NCBI GenBank assembly: GCA_035601835.1
Contig: DATNNM010000011.1
Coordinates: forward strand, 1 to 64,000
Origin: Candidatus Tumulicola sp.
GTDB taxonomy: Bacteria; Vulcanimicrobiota; Vulcanimicrobiia; Eremiobacterales; Eremiobacteraceae
DNA length: 64,000 nucleotides
Direction: 5' to 3'
How positions within the stretch are numbered: position 1 is the first letter of the stretch; every line of letters begins with the position of its first letter. Below the pieces are notes generated by a model, which was not told the DNA's origin, did no database searches, and saw nothing but the letters and a program-made list of their open reading frames with translations. The translations under genes and the position numbers were made by a program. Positions 31,264-39,422 of this stretch are shown here, piece after piece.

Positions 31264-33684
31264 CTATTGGCCGAAGTTCTGCGGCAGGATCGAGCTGCGG
31301 CCGTTCAGGCCGAAATTGACGCCCTGACTGGGGAACGCGAGCAGGTTGATCGACACATCCACTTCGTGCAGCGGCTGACGGTAGGCGATCCGGATCTGAT
31401 AGCAATCGTTGACCGTGTGGGTCAGGAAGTAGTTCTGGCCCTGCAATCCGTGCAGCCTGAAATCGTAGTTGCCGAGGAATTGCAGGTAGTCGTTGCGGCC
31501 AAGCGGCGTGGAAAGCGTTATGTTCAAAGGGCCGTAGCCGGAGCCGTGCGGGTCGTACGAATCGCCTAGGATCAGGCTGGCGAGCGGGCTGGGCGTCACG
31601 TTGAGCTGATAGTTGATCGATCCCAAGAACTTGTTGCGGAAATCGTAATTGGTCGAGGCCGTGAAACGATAGTAGCTGCCGTTGTAGACGTTGAGCACGT
31701 CGTTGAACTGGTCGAAGCCGGTGAGCAAGTCGAAGGACTGCAAGGGCGTGAAGCCGCGCACGCTCTGGGATGAATAGCTCAGCGTGTCGTCCGCGTGCTG
31801 GCCGAAGAACTTCTGCAGCGAATATTGCTCGCCGATCGCCCCGCGCAAGTCTCCGGTTCCGTACGAGTCCTGCCGCAGGTTGGCCGTCGCCGTCACGGTC
31901 GCGCTGTTGCCGATGCGATACACCGCGCTGCCGAGCTGCGCGCTGAGCTCTTGGCGCGACGTCACGAAGTTGTCGAACGCGTCGTTGTAGACGCCGTCGA
32001 TCAGCGTGACGCTGACCGGCAGCCGCAAGCTCGGGATCGTGAACGGCCTTCCGCGCACGGTCAGCTCAGGCACTTTCTGGAACCCGAGCACGGGCGTCGT
32101 GGTGATCGCGCCCGCGTTGTTGATGCTCGTATCTCCGTGCAGCGTCTGGGTCACGAGATCCGCGTCGAAGGCGCGCGCCGTGTAATGCGCATCCGATAGG
32201 AAAGAATACGAGCGCGAGAAGGTCGGCGGGGCCACGCTATCCTGGAAGTTGAACGAGACGTTCTCCGAGAACACCGGCGAGAACGCGATCGTGTGGCTGA
32301 ACAGACCGCCGGTCGCATGGTTCACGCCCGTGCTCGTCAGCGTCAAGCCGTAGCTGGTCGTGCTGCGCGCGCCGTTGTGCACGAGGTTGATGTTCGCGGA
32401 CGTCGTGGAGGGGATCGACGAAAGCGCGGTCTGGCTCTGATACGCGGCGTTGATCGAGGCCGTGACGTGCCTGCCCAGCGCCTGCTGCAGATTCAGGTTG
32501 GCTTGGAACGAGTTCTTCACGCCGGTGGTGGCGACCTGATTGCCCGTGCTATGGATGTTGTAGAACGTGAACGTGCCGCTGCCGCGCCCGTCGCGCCGCG
32601 CGAAGTAAAGGTCGGCGCCGAGACCGAGCCCCGCTTTTTGGTAAAGATCCACGTGATACGTTCCGTACCAATACGGGCTGCGGTAATAGTTGATGTAATT
32701 CTTCAGGAAGAATCCATAGATGCTGTTGTAGCCGATGCGCGGAGCGATGAGGCTCGGGCGCCGTTCTCCTTGCGGCGCGATCGGCACGACAAGGTAGCCG
32801 AGCGCCGCGACGAGCAGCTTGCCGAGGTAGAGATGCGAGCTATGCGCGATGATGCGATCGTTCGGCCGTATCTCGATCTCTTTGCCGGTGATGTGGTAGG
32901 CGACGTGGTGAAGGTCGCACGTCGTGATCCAGCCGTCTTGCAGAACCGAACGGCCGTCCTGGTCGATCGTGACGCGCCTGCCTTTGTAGTACGCATAACC
33001 GCGGATCTGCTCGCCTTGATAGCTCACCGATGAGGTCTGGCCCTGGACCTGGTCCATCGTCACGCGATCGTGGGCGGTATCGTATTCAAGCGAGTCGGCA
33101 GTCGCGGTGTCGCCGCTCGCCGAGACATAGCGCACGTTGCCGACGGCGCGGATGATCTTGGTCTGCGCGTCATAGTGCGCTCGATCCGCGAGAATGTCGG
33201 CGTCGCCGTAGCGCACGTCGACGTGGCCCTCCGCGTCGATGTCGCCGTTGGTCTGTCCGAACAGCTGATCGGCGGTGACGCGGGCCGATCCCACGGGCGG
33301 CGGCGCGAGCGTGGGCGTGCCGACCGGCGCAGGCGGATAGGGCGACTCGGTTGGGGTGGCTGAGGTGAGCGGAGTCGGCCCGACCGTGATCGTGGTCTGC
33401 ATTTGTTGGTTGGACCGCAGATTGAACGGGTAAAGCTCGGGTTCCGGCGTGGGCGTGAGGTTCGCCGATGGGGTTTGGCGCACGGGCATGAGCGTCGCCG
33501 TTGGCATCAACGTTGCGCCGGCGGTGGGCGTCGCGGACGCTGCCGGCGTGGCGCTAACGGTCGGAAGCGGCGAGGCTTCTTGCGCCGTCGCGGCGTGAGG
33601 CCGAGCAAACGCGCCGCAAACAAGCGCCGCCGCGCAGCAGAGCGCGGCGGTGAGCCTCAAGCGGCGTGCCCACGACAATGACAA
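31264..33684 (-). CDS. lptD: LPS-assembly outer-membrane protein LptD (OstA)
   Basis: The roughly 806-residue protein has a signal peptide, a long Pro/Thr/Ser/Ala linker (SPLPTVSATPAASATPTAG...), an OstA/LptA-type domain with DIDAEGHVDVRYGDADILADRAHYD, and a C-terminal barrel of alternating strands. The barrel includes the LptD motif region GERRPSLIAPRIGYNS. In diderms LptD inserts lipopolysaccharide into the outer leaflet. I place the start at TTG 33684, with GAAGG 7 nt upstream; the frame is open to 33795 but would overlap the permease gene heavily. The linker length is unusual for LptD. Confidence 0.88.
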   Translation of the reverse strand: MSLSWARRLRLTAALCCAAALVCGAFARPHAATAQEASPLPTVSATPAASATPTAGATLMPTATLMPVRQTPSANLTPTPEPELYPFNLRSNQQMQTTITVGPTPLTSATPTESPYPPAPVGTPTLAPPPVGSARVTADQLFGQTNGDIDAEGHVDVRYGDADILADRAHYDAQTKIIRAVGNVRYVSASGDTATADSLEYDTAHDRVTMDQVQGQTSSVSYQGEQIRGYAYYKGRRVTIDQDGRSVLQDGWITTCDLHHVAYHITGKEIEIRPNDRIIAHSSHLYLGKLLVAALGYLVVPIAPQGERRPSLIAPRIGYNSIYGFFLKNYINYYRSPYWYGTYHVDLYQKAGLGLGADLYFARRDGRGSGTFTFYNIHSTGNQVATTGVKNSFQANLNLQQALGRHVTASINAAYQSQTALSSIPSTTSANINLVHNGARSTTSYGLTLTSTGVNHATGGLFSHTIAFSPVFSENVSFNFQDSVAPPTFSRSYSFLSDAHYTARAFDADLVTQTLHGDTSINNAGAITTTPVLGFQKVPELTVRGRPFTIPSLRLPVSVTLIDGVYNDAFDNFVTSRQELSAQLGSAVYRIGNSATVTATANLRQDSYGTGDLRGAIGEQYSLQKFFGQHADDTLSYSSQSVRGFTPLQSFDLLTGFDQFNDVLNVYNGSYYRFTASTNYDFRNKFLGSINYQLNVTPSPLASLILGDSYDPHGSGYGPLNITLSTPLGRNDYLQFLGNYDFRLHGLQGQNYFLTHTVNDCYQIRIAYRQPLHEVDVSINLLAFPSQGVNFGLNGRSSILPQNFGQ

Positions 33685-33694
33685 TCGAAGACCT

Positions 33695-34900
33695 TCAGCG
33701 TTCCTCGAAGAGCAGCATGAACAGACCCGTGCCGCCGATGGCGATGTTCGGCAGCCAGGCCGCGAGCGGCGGCCAGATGGCGCCGTTCTTGCCAAGCGCG
33801 TTGGTGGCGACCATGATCAGGTAGTACGCGAAGAGCACCAGGACGGCCAGCATCGCGGCCACGCCGCGCCCGCGTCTGCCGAACCGGATCGCCAACGGCA
33901 GCGCGATGAGCAGACTCACCATGCAGGCCACGGGCATCGCATATTTCTGCTGCAGCTGCATCTCCAACTGGCTGACGTCTTGGCCTGAGTTCTTGAGCAG
34001 CTTGATCTCGGTCCGCAATTCTTTCGAGTTGGTCTCGAAAGCGCTTTGCGGCGCGAAGAGCTGACTCAGGTCGGTGCCGAGCGGGAATTCCAGACTGCCG
34101 AAATGCTTGGTCTGCTGCAGGGAGCCGTCGGGCTTGAACGTCGTGTCAAAGCCGTCCACCATGATGATCTGGCCGTGCGACTGGCGCGCTAGCCGCGCGG
34201 TGATCGTCTCGGGCCAATAGCCGTTGCCGATGGTCCAGATCTGGACGTTGTGCATGTCGCCGGTGCCCGACTCCACGGACATCACGTAGATCACATGGGT
34301 GCCGTCCTGCGTGCGGTAATACTGATACGGTTGGATGACCGCTTGCGTGGAGTGATACACGATCTCGCGGAACAGCATCGCTGCCTTGTGCTGCGAGCGC
34401 GGCGCGATGTCTTCGTTGATGGCGAAGGCCACCATCGTCATGAGGATGCCGAACACGTAGCAGGGCAGCGCGAGGCGCTGCAGGCTGACGCCGCTCGTGC
34501 GCAGCGCGGTGATCTCATTGTCGCCGGCCAGCCGGCCGATGCCGAGGAGCACGGCGAACAAAACGCCGAACGGCAGGATCAGATAGAAGACCGTCGGCAG
34601 CTGGAGCACCAGATAGCGCATGATCATGCCGAACGGGATGCCCTTGTTTATGACGTAGTCCGCCGCCAAAAAAAGCGTGTTGATCAGCATGAACAGGGTG
34701 AACGCCGCGATGGCGAACGCGAATGGCCCGGCCAATTCGCCGAGCACGTAGCGATCCAGGATCTGGACTCCGAAACGGGCCTTCGCCGGCGAGTGGCCGC
34801 TGCGTTTGCGATGTCCGGCTGTCAGCCAGTCGAGCCCGGCTTTTGTTCGTCTCACGCTCGTCGTCTGTTCGAGAGCCGTCGACCGGGCGAGGGGTTGCAC
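33695..34900 (-). CDS. LptF/LptG-family permease of the LPS export ABC transporter
   Basis: The 401-residue protein has the family layout: transmembrane helices at about 55-75, 100-120 and 145-160, a periplasmic jellyroll domain (about 170-290), and three C-terminal helices (CMVSLLIALPLAI, GVAAMLAVLVLFAYYLIM, WLPNIAIGGTGLFML). Signature elements are LDRYVLGELAGPF near the N-terminus and GDNEITALRTSGVS, the coupling helix contacting LptB. One gene is seen here; LptB and a second permease must be elsewhere, or it works as a homodimer. Its stop lies 11 bp before the lptD start. Confidence 0.9.
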   Translation of the reverse strand: MQPLARSTALEQTTSVRRTKAGLDWLTAGHRKRSGHSPAKARFGVQILDRYVLGELAGPFAFAIAAFTLFMLINTLFLAADYVINKGIPFGMIMRYLVLQLPTVFYLILPFGVLFAVLLGIGRLAGDNEITALRTSGVSLQRLALPCYVFGILMTMVAFAINEDIAPRSQHKAAMLFREIVYHSTQAVIQPYQYYRTQDGTHVIYVMSVESGTGDMHNVQIWTIGNGYWPETITARLARQSHGQIIMVDGFDTTFKPDGSLQQTKHFGSLEFPLGTDLSQLFAPQSAFETNSKELRTEIKLLKNSGQDVSQLEMQLQQKYAMPVACMVSLLIALPLAIRFGRRGRGVAAMLAVLVLFAYYLIMVATNALGKNGAIWPPLAAWLPNIAIGGTGLFMLLFEER

Positions 34901-34908
34901 TTTCGTGC

Positions 34909-35436
34909 CTACTTGCGACTGCCTGAGTTGCGGAATATCGACAGCACGTTGCTCACGTACGAACTCGTCTCCGCATACGGCGGGATGCCCTTGTATTGCG
35001 CGACGGCGCCGGAACCGGCGTTGTACGCCGCCAACGCGAGCGCGACATTGCCGTGGTATTCTTTGAGAAGAGCGCTCAGATGCGAAGCACCGCCGGCGAC
35101 GTTCTGCGCGGGATCAAAAGGATTGAGGACGCCGTACGCGCGCGCGGTCCCCGGCATCAATTGCATGAGCCCCATGGCGCCGGCCGTGGAGATCGCCGAG
35201 GGATCCTCGCCGGACTCGACATGGATGACGGCGCGCAGCAGGGGCGCCGGCACGTGGTGTGCCATCGATTGCTGCGCCACGATGCGGTTGAGCCGCGCCG
35301 CGGAGATCTCGTGTGGGCCTTGTCCGAACGGGAGGAAGCCGCCGCCGCTGCAGCCGGCCAGCACCGAAGCAGCGATGATGAGGACGGCGCGGGCGCTGCG
35401 CCAGAGCGTCGGGGCGGCCTTCACAGAAACTTGCAT
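34909..35436 (-). CDS. Lytic transglycosylase (SLT domain) lipoprotein
   Basis: The 175-residue protein has a signal peptide and lipobox VLAGC, then an SLT goose-type lysozyme domain: catalytic Glu in RAVIHVESGEDPSAIS, GAMGLMQLMPGTARAYGV, and AYNAGSGAV near the end. It cleaves peptidoglycan glycan strands to 1,6-anhydro products in the periplasm. It lies 8 bp downstream of the LptF/G-like start, so they are back to back. The ATG at 35436 follows GGGAG directly, so spacing is odd and an earlier start is possible. Confidence 0.88.
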   Translation of the reverse strand: MQVSVKAAPTLWRSARAVLIIAASVLAGCSGGGFLPFGQGPHEISAARLNRIVAQQSMAHHVPAPLLRAVIHVESGEDPSAISTAGAMGLMQLMPGTARAYGVLNPFDPAQNVAGGASHLSALLKEYHGNVALALAAYNAGSGAVAQYKGIPPYAETSSYVSNVLSIFRNSGSRK

Positions 35437-35512
35437 CTCCCAAATGTATACGTTGAAGCGGTCCCGGATGGCTTGTTCTTCGTCCCGCACTCCACTCCAT
35501 TTTGCCCATGCT

Positions 35513-35537
35513 GCAGCGTTCCGAGCGAAGCTTGGAA
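35513..35537 (+). repeat. REP-like hairpin, TTCCGAGC arms
   Basis: The element is GCAG + CG + TTCCGAGC-GAA-GCTTGGAA, with one G-T type mismatch in the stem and a one-base change in the GTAG head. It is in the spacer between the zinc-ribbon and transglycosylase genes. Confidence 0.7.
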
Positions 35538-35563
35538 ACCCCAGTGAGCGTTGCGCGAAGTTG

Positions 35564-35860
35564 TTACGTTCGGACGCGCCGGCCGACGACCGTCTTGTAG
35601 CAGTCCGGACAGTACACCGGTTTGTCGGGGCGAGGTGAGAACGGCACTTGAGTGGCGGCGCCGCACTGCGAGCAGACCGCGTCGAACATGACGCGTTCAG
35701 CGCCGCTTGAGCGATCGCGCTTGCGCGCTTGGCGGCAAGCGGGGCAACGCGCCGGCTCGTGCTCGAAGCCCTTTTGCGCGTAGAATTCCTGTTCGCCGAC
35801 GGTGAAGATGAATTCAGCGCCGCAATCGCGGCAGGCCAAGGTTCGATCTTGCAAGGCCAC
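35564..35860 (-). CDS. Small zinc-ribbon (CxxC) protein
   Basis: The 98-residue protein has three metal-binding pairs: CRDCGAEFIF, CPACR and CSQCG with CPDC near the end. The opening LQDRTLACRDCGAEFIFTVGEQEFYAQKGF is that of the widespread CxxC zinc-ribbon family, whose members start with this segment. I therefore chose GTG 35860, which has GAGG 6 nt upstream. The open frame extends to 35950 with an unlike N-terminus. The function is unknown; nucleic acid or protein binding is likely. Confidence 0.8.
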   Translation of the reverse strand: MALQDRTLACRDCGAEFIFTVGEQEFYAQKGFEHEPARCPACRQARKRDRSSGAERVMFDAVCSQCGAATQVPFSPRPDKPVYCPDCYKTVVGRRVRT

Positions 35861-36006
35861 GATATACCTCGAGGTTCCACCATCCGGAACGACAAAACGC
35901 GGCGACCATGGTGGTGGACGCTTACGTGCCAAGACTCTAGCATAGTTCATATGAGAAAAGCAACCAGGCAGGCCACGCCGCGGGCCCGCGCGGAAAACAA
36001 CGAACC

Positions 36007-37650
36007 ATGCGCATTGCGACCTCTCTTCTCACCCTCATGCTGGCCGCCGGCTGCCTCGCCTTCGGGCAGGCCGCTCGGGCCGCGAGCGCGCCGTCCGTCG
36101 GAACAAAAGCGCCCGACTTCTCTTTGCCTACTACGGGCCAAAACACCATGGCGTTATCGTCGCTTCGCGGCAATGTCGTCGTGGTCAACTTCTTCGCCAC
36201 GTGGTGCCCGCCGTGCCGAGCCGAAACGCCGGATCTGATCAACGTGCAAAAGCGCTTTGCGTCGCGCGGCGTGACCTTCGTCGGCGTCGACGATCGCGAA
36301 CCCAGTGCTCTCGTCTCGACGTGGGCGGCCGCGAACCGCGTCACGTTCCCGCTCGTCCTCGATGCGGACGGCGGCGTTGAAAAGACGTACGACGTCAACG
36401 GCATTCCGACGACCTACGTGCTCGACAAGGATGGGCGCATCGTTTTCAGCCAAGTCAACCAACTTTCGGGTTCGCTGCTCGCAAGCGCGCTCAACGACGT
36501 GCTCGCCGGCCGTCTGCCGCGCGAGTCGAAAGCCGCAAAGCGGTTCGAAGACATTGTGGCGAGCTCGACGGCCGATGTCTCTGCGTCGCTTGCGCGCGGC
36601 CAAACGGCGCAAGCCATCGCTGCGGGCACGGCGGCGTCCAAGAAGCTCGATGATATCCTCAACGACGTCATGGCGACGGACATCGACTATGCGTGGGCAT
36701 CGCACGTGCGCGATCGCCTGGGGCTCGCCCTCGCCAAGGCGTACGAGACGCGCGCCGCTGCACAACCAAAGGCGAAGACGACGGCCCACGATTTGGAGCA
36801 GGCAGCGCTGCTGCGCGGGCAGTCCGCCCTTGACGACGAGCGCTTCGACAGCGCGCTCAAGTACTATCGGGCTGCGGTTCGACTTGCGCCCAAAGACACC
36901 GATGCGTATGACGGCGTCGCGTCGGTCGCTGGCCGAACGGGCGATCACGCCACGGTCTTGTCCATCGACGTGACCGAGGCCGGCTTCGATCCGAAGAATC
37001 CGGAGAGCTGGCTCGGCGTCGCCAACGGCTATCTCGGATTGAAGCGCTACGAAGAGGCTTTGCGCGCATCGCATACCGGTCTGGCGCTCGCCGCGGTGGA
37101 CTACGCGCTGCACCCCGACAAGAAGCATAACGCATACGAACTAGGGCGCATGTGGCTGAAGCTGGCGCGGCTCTCGATCGCCGCCGGCGATTCGAGCGGC
37201 GCGACATGGATGCTGGCCGACTCAGCCGCTTGCGCGCCGGCGACCATCGTCGCGCAGCAGGCGGACGAGCAATTCGCCGCGCTCTCACCGTCGCCGATCT
37301 ATGTGGCGGTCTCAGGCGCTGCGCAAGTGGTGGGCAAGTCGTCGAAGCCGGCCCTGCTGTGGGTGAACGTGCGCAATGCCGCGCAAAGCGAACGCACGGT
37401 GCATCTGAGCGCGCTCGGCGTGCCGAAGCGTTGGGTGCTCTCGTTCTGCTACGAGAAAGTGTGCGATCCGTACAAGAGCACCATCACGCTGGGTCCCGGC
37501 GCGAATCAACGCGTGGAACTTCAGGTAGTGCCGCTGAGCTCGACCAAAGGCGAATGGGATATGCGCTTGACGCCTACCGGCGATGACACGATGCAGCTCT
37601 TGGTCGACGCGAAGACGGCGAAGGCGCAGGTGACCGTCTCCGCCACCTAA
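36007..37650 (+). CDS. Exported thioredoxin-like (TlpA/ResA) protein with TPR-like region
   Basis: The 547-residue protein has a signal peptide (MRIATSLLTLMLAAGCLAFG), a TlpA-type thioredoxin domain (about 30-170) with the active site WCPPC and the cis-Pro GIPTTYVLD, and a C-terminal region. That region has tetratricopeptide character (SALDDERFDSALKYYRAAVRLAPKD, GYLGLKRYEEALRASHTGLALA), then a beta-rich ending with Cys pair FCYEKVC. It probably reduces disulfides in the periplasm, perhaps for cytochrome maturation, with the repeats holding partners. The fusion of TlpA with TPR and a beta domain is uncommon. Confidence 0.85.
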   Translation: MRIATSLLTLMLAAGCLAFGQAARAASAPSVGTKAPDFSLPTTGQNTMALSSLRGNVVVVNFFATWCPPCRAETPDLINVQKRFASRGVTFVGVDDREPSALVSTWAAANRVTFPLVLDADGGVEKTYDVNGIPTTYVLDKDGRIVFSQVNQLSGSLLASALNDVLAGRLPRESKAAKRFEDIVASSTADVSASLARGQTAQAIAAGTAASKKLDDILNDVMATDIDYAWASHVRDRLGLALAKAYETRAAAQPKAKTTAHDLEQAALLRGQSALDDERFDSALKYYRAAVRLAPKDTDAYDGVASVAGRTGDHATVLSIDVTEAGFDPKNPESWLGVANGYLGLKRYEEALRASHTGLALAAVDYALHPDKKHNAYELGRMWLKLARLSIAAGDSSGATWMLADSAACAPATIVAQQADEQFAALSPSPIYVAVSGAAQVVGKSSKPALLWVNVRNAAQSERTVHLSALGVPKRWVLSFCYEKVCDPYKSTITLGPGANQRVELQVVPLSSTKGEWDMRLTPTGDDTMQLLVDAKTAKAQVTVSAT

Positions 37651-37660
37651 CTCTCGAAAT

Positions 37661-37685
37661 GTAGCGACCCGAGCGAAGCTCGGGT
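37661..37685 (+). repeat. REP-like hairpin, ACCCGAGC arms
   Basis: GTAG + CG + ACCCGAGC-GAA-GCTCGGGT, perfect 8-bp arms. Compared with the TTCCGAGC type, both arms changed together and pairing is kept. Confidence 0.85.
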
Positions 37686-37709
37686 GTAGTGCCGGGGCTT
37701 TAGCCCCGG
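37686..37709 (+). repeat. REP-like hairpin, CCGGGGC arms (tandem with previous)
   Basis: GTAG + TG + CCGGGGC-TTTA-GCCCCGG directly adjoins the previous hairpin in the same orientation. Together they lie between the convergent TlpA-TPR and propeller genes. Confidence 0.85.
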
Positions 37710-37720
37710 CTTCCGTTTTC

Positions 37721-38764
37721 CTACGGCACGAAGTTCGCGATTTTTCCGACTCCGTTTTCGACGAACCAGATCTTGCCATCAGGCCCGGTGGATGCGCCGA
37801 ACGGAAGAGCGGCGGCCGTCGGCAGGGCGAACTCGGTGATTTCGGGCGCGACGGGCAGCCCAGTCGTCGGTGTTGCGTTGAGCGGCATGCGCGCGATCTT
37901 GTTCCCGAGATTCTCGACGAACCACATGTTCGCATCGATGCCTACGACGATCCCATCCGGCTGGCTTGCAGCCGTGGGGACTCCGTACTCGGTGAACCCC
38001 GGGGCTACGGCGGTTGCGGACGTTGGGATCCGTCCGACCTTGTTGCCGCTTTGCTCCGTGAACCATAGGGCCCCGTCAGCGCCCGCCGTTATGAATCCGG
38101 GATGACTAGCCGGAGTCAAGCCGACGCTGAATTCCGTTATGGTGCCGCCGGTCGTGATCTTCGCGATCTTGGCGGCAGCGAACTCCGTGAACCAAAGGTT
38201 CCCGTCAGGGCCTGACACGATGACGGCGGCGCCGTTTGCCGCAGTCGCGGGGACGTACTCGTTGGTGATCACACCCGCTGTGGTGATCTTGCCGATCTTG
38301 CCAGGGAACTGCTCGGTGAACCACAGATTGCCGTCGGGTCCAGACGTGATCGCGGTAGGACCCGAATTCGCAGTCGGCACCACGGTTTCGCTGAAGGTGC
38401 CGTTCAGGGTCACGCGGCCGATCTTGTTCGTGTTGAATTCGCAAAACCAAACAGCGCCGTCAGCGCCCGCGGCCAGGCCCGCAGGAGCGCTGTTCGCGGT
38501 CGGCACGCTGAACTCCACGATTGCGCCGCTCAAGGTGATCTTGGCGATGGCGTTAGCGCCTCGCTCACTGAACCACAGATTGCCGTCAGGTCCCGCGATG
38601 ATGAATTGCGGCCCGCCCGCCGGATTCGTCAGCGCGTATTCGGCGCCGAAGTGTGCCGGCGGGATCGGCTGCGGCGGAACGCCACCAGTCGACGAGTTGT
38701 GACAGGCGCTAAGCGTAATGGCGGCGGCGGCCGCGATTCCAAGCACGATCGTAAAACGGCGCAA
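37721..38764 (-). CDS. Lipoprotein beta-propeller (virginiamycin B lyase-like repeats)
   Basis: The 347-residue protein has a lipobox (ITLSAC) and seven or so repeats of about 45 residues, each with the form GPDGNLWFTE...GKIGKIT..G.ITEF. These match the Vgb/NHL-like propeller. Virginiamycin B lyase opens the streptogramin ring, but these repeats are found widely in surface proteins with no lyase role. It is anchored outside the cytoplasmic membrane. The near-identical repeats suggest recent internal duplication. Confidence 0.85.
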   Translation of the reverse strand: MRRFTIVLGIAAAAAITLSACHNSSTGGVPPQPIPPAHFGAEYALTNPAGGPQFIIAGPDGNLWFSERGANAIAKITLSGAIVEFSVPTANSAPAGLAAGADGAVWFCEFNTNKIGRVTLNGTFSETVVPTANSGPTAITSGPDGNLWFTEQFPGKIGKITTAGVITNEYVPATAANGAAVIVSGPDGNLWFTEFAAAKIAKITTGGTITEFSVGLTPASHPGFITAGADGALWFTEQSGNKVGRIPTSATAVAPGFTEYGVPTAASQPDGIVVGIDANMWFVENLGNKIARMPLNATPTTGLPVAPEITEFALPTAAALPFGASTGPDGKIWFVENGVGKIANFVP

Positions 38765-38853
38765 GGCAAAACTCCTTAAGAGAAGCGCTTTGAGTGCGCG
38801 CAGTGCTTCTGCGGCGCGGGCGACCTACCCTGATTAACCCCCCTTAAAAGAAA

Positions 38854-38877
38854 CCGGGGCTGAAGCCCCGGCACTAC
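38854..38877 (-). repeat. REP-like hairpin upstream of the dcw promoter
   Basis: On the minus strand it is GTAG + TG + CCGGGGC-TTCA-GCCCCGG, perfect arms. It lies in the spacer between the divergent propeller gene and mraZ. Confidence 0.85.
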
Positions 38878-38912
38878 AAACCGGGCTAACCCCTGCCTGT
38901 CCCTCATTTCGC

Positions 38913-38942
38913 TTTACAAAGTGCCGATAAGTGGGTTATAGT
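38913..38942 (+). promoter_or_regulatory. Probable mraZ (dcw) promoter
   Basis: TTTACA (38913-38918) and TTATAG (38936-38941) are 17 bp apart. The first MraZ box overlaps the -10 region. Transcription would begin within the box array, about 35 bp before the mraZ ATG. Confidence 0.6.
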
Positions 38943-38965
38943 GGGGCAAAGTGGCTCCATGTGGG
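38931..38965 (+). promoter_or_regulatory. MraZ-binding boxes: four GTGG(G/C) repeats at exact 10-bp spacing
   Basis: GTGGG at 38931, GTGGG at 38941, GTGGC at 38951 and GTGGG at 38961 repeat with a 10-bp period, the known pattern of MraZ operators (TGGGN with 5-nt spacers). They end 16 bp before the mraZ ATG. The third box differs at one base. Confidence 0.85.
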
Positions 38966-38981
38966 GTTAGAGGCCTTTGTC

Positions 38982-39422
38982 ATGAGCGCGCTCCCGAAAT
39001 TCACGGGACAATTCGAACATTCCCTGGACGAGAAAGGACGGCTAACCATTCCCGCCCGTTTCCGCGCGCGCCTGGGGGACCACTTCGTTCTGACGATCGC
39101 ACCGCCGGAGCCGTGTCTTGCGATGTACCCCGAGGCGACCTGGCAAGAGTTCTGCGCCAAGCTCGAGGCCGCGCCGCGAAAGGACGCGCAATATCGCACC
39201 TTTGTCCGCCATCTGTTCGCGAACACCGAAGAAGTGTCGCTCGATTCTCAGGGCCGAGTGCTCGTTCCGCAAGCGCTCCGGGATCTCGCGCGCTTGGAGC
39301 GAGACGCAGTGCTGGTGGGCGCATTGACGAGGGTCGAGGTCTGGCCGGCCGGCGGTTGGCGCAAAGCGAGCGCCGCTCCCGACGGCATGTCCGACCTCAT
39401 GACCGAGCTTGGACTCTACTAG
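38982..39422 (+). CDS. mraZ: Transcriptional regulator MraZ
   Basis: The 146-residue protein has two AbrB-like SpoVT repeats, with the signature DEKGRLTIPARFR in the first and DSQGRVLVPQALRDLARL in the second. MraZ binds its own promoter as a ring and controls the dcw cluster. The start is ATG 38982, just behind the GTGGG boxes. It is followed by rsmH with a short overlap. The sequence has the usual length. Confidence 0.95.
   Translation: MSALPKFTGQFEHSLDEKGRLTIPARFRARLGDHFVLTIAPPEPCLAMYPEATWQEFCAKLEAAPRKDAQYRTFVRHLFANTEEVSLDSQGRVLVPQALRDLARLERDAVLVGALTRVEVWPAGGWRKASAAPDGMSDLMTELGLY

Noticed and set aside
37721-38764. Propeller gene as a true virginiamycin B lyase
   Set aside because: The repeats match Vgb-like propellers, but a lipobox and the absence of a visible catalytic pair argue against an antibiotic resistance call.
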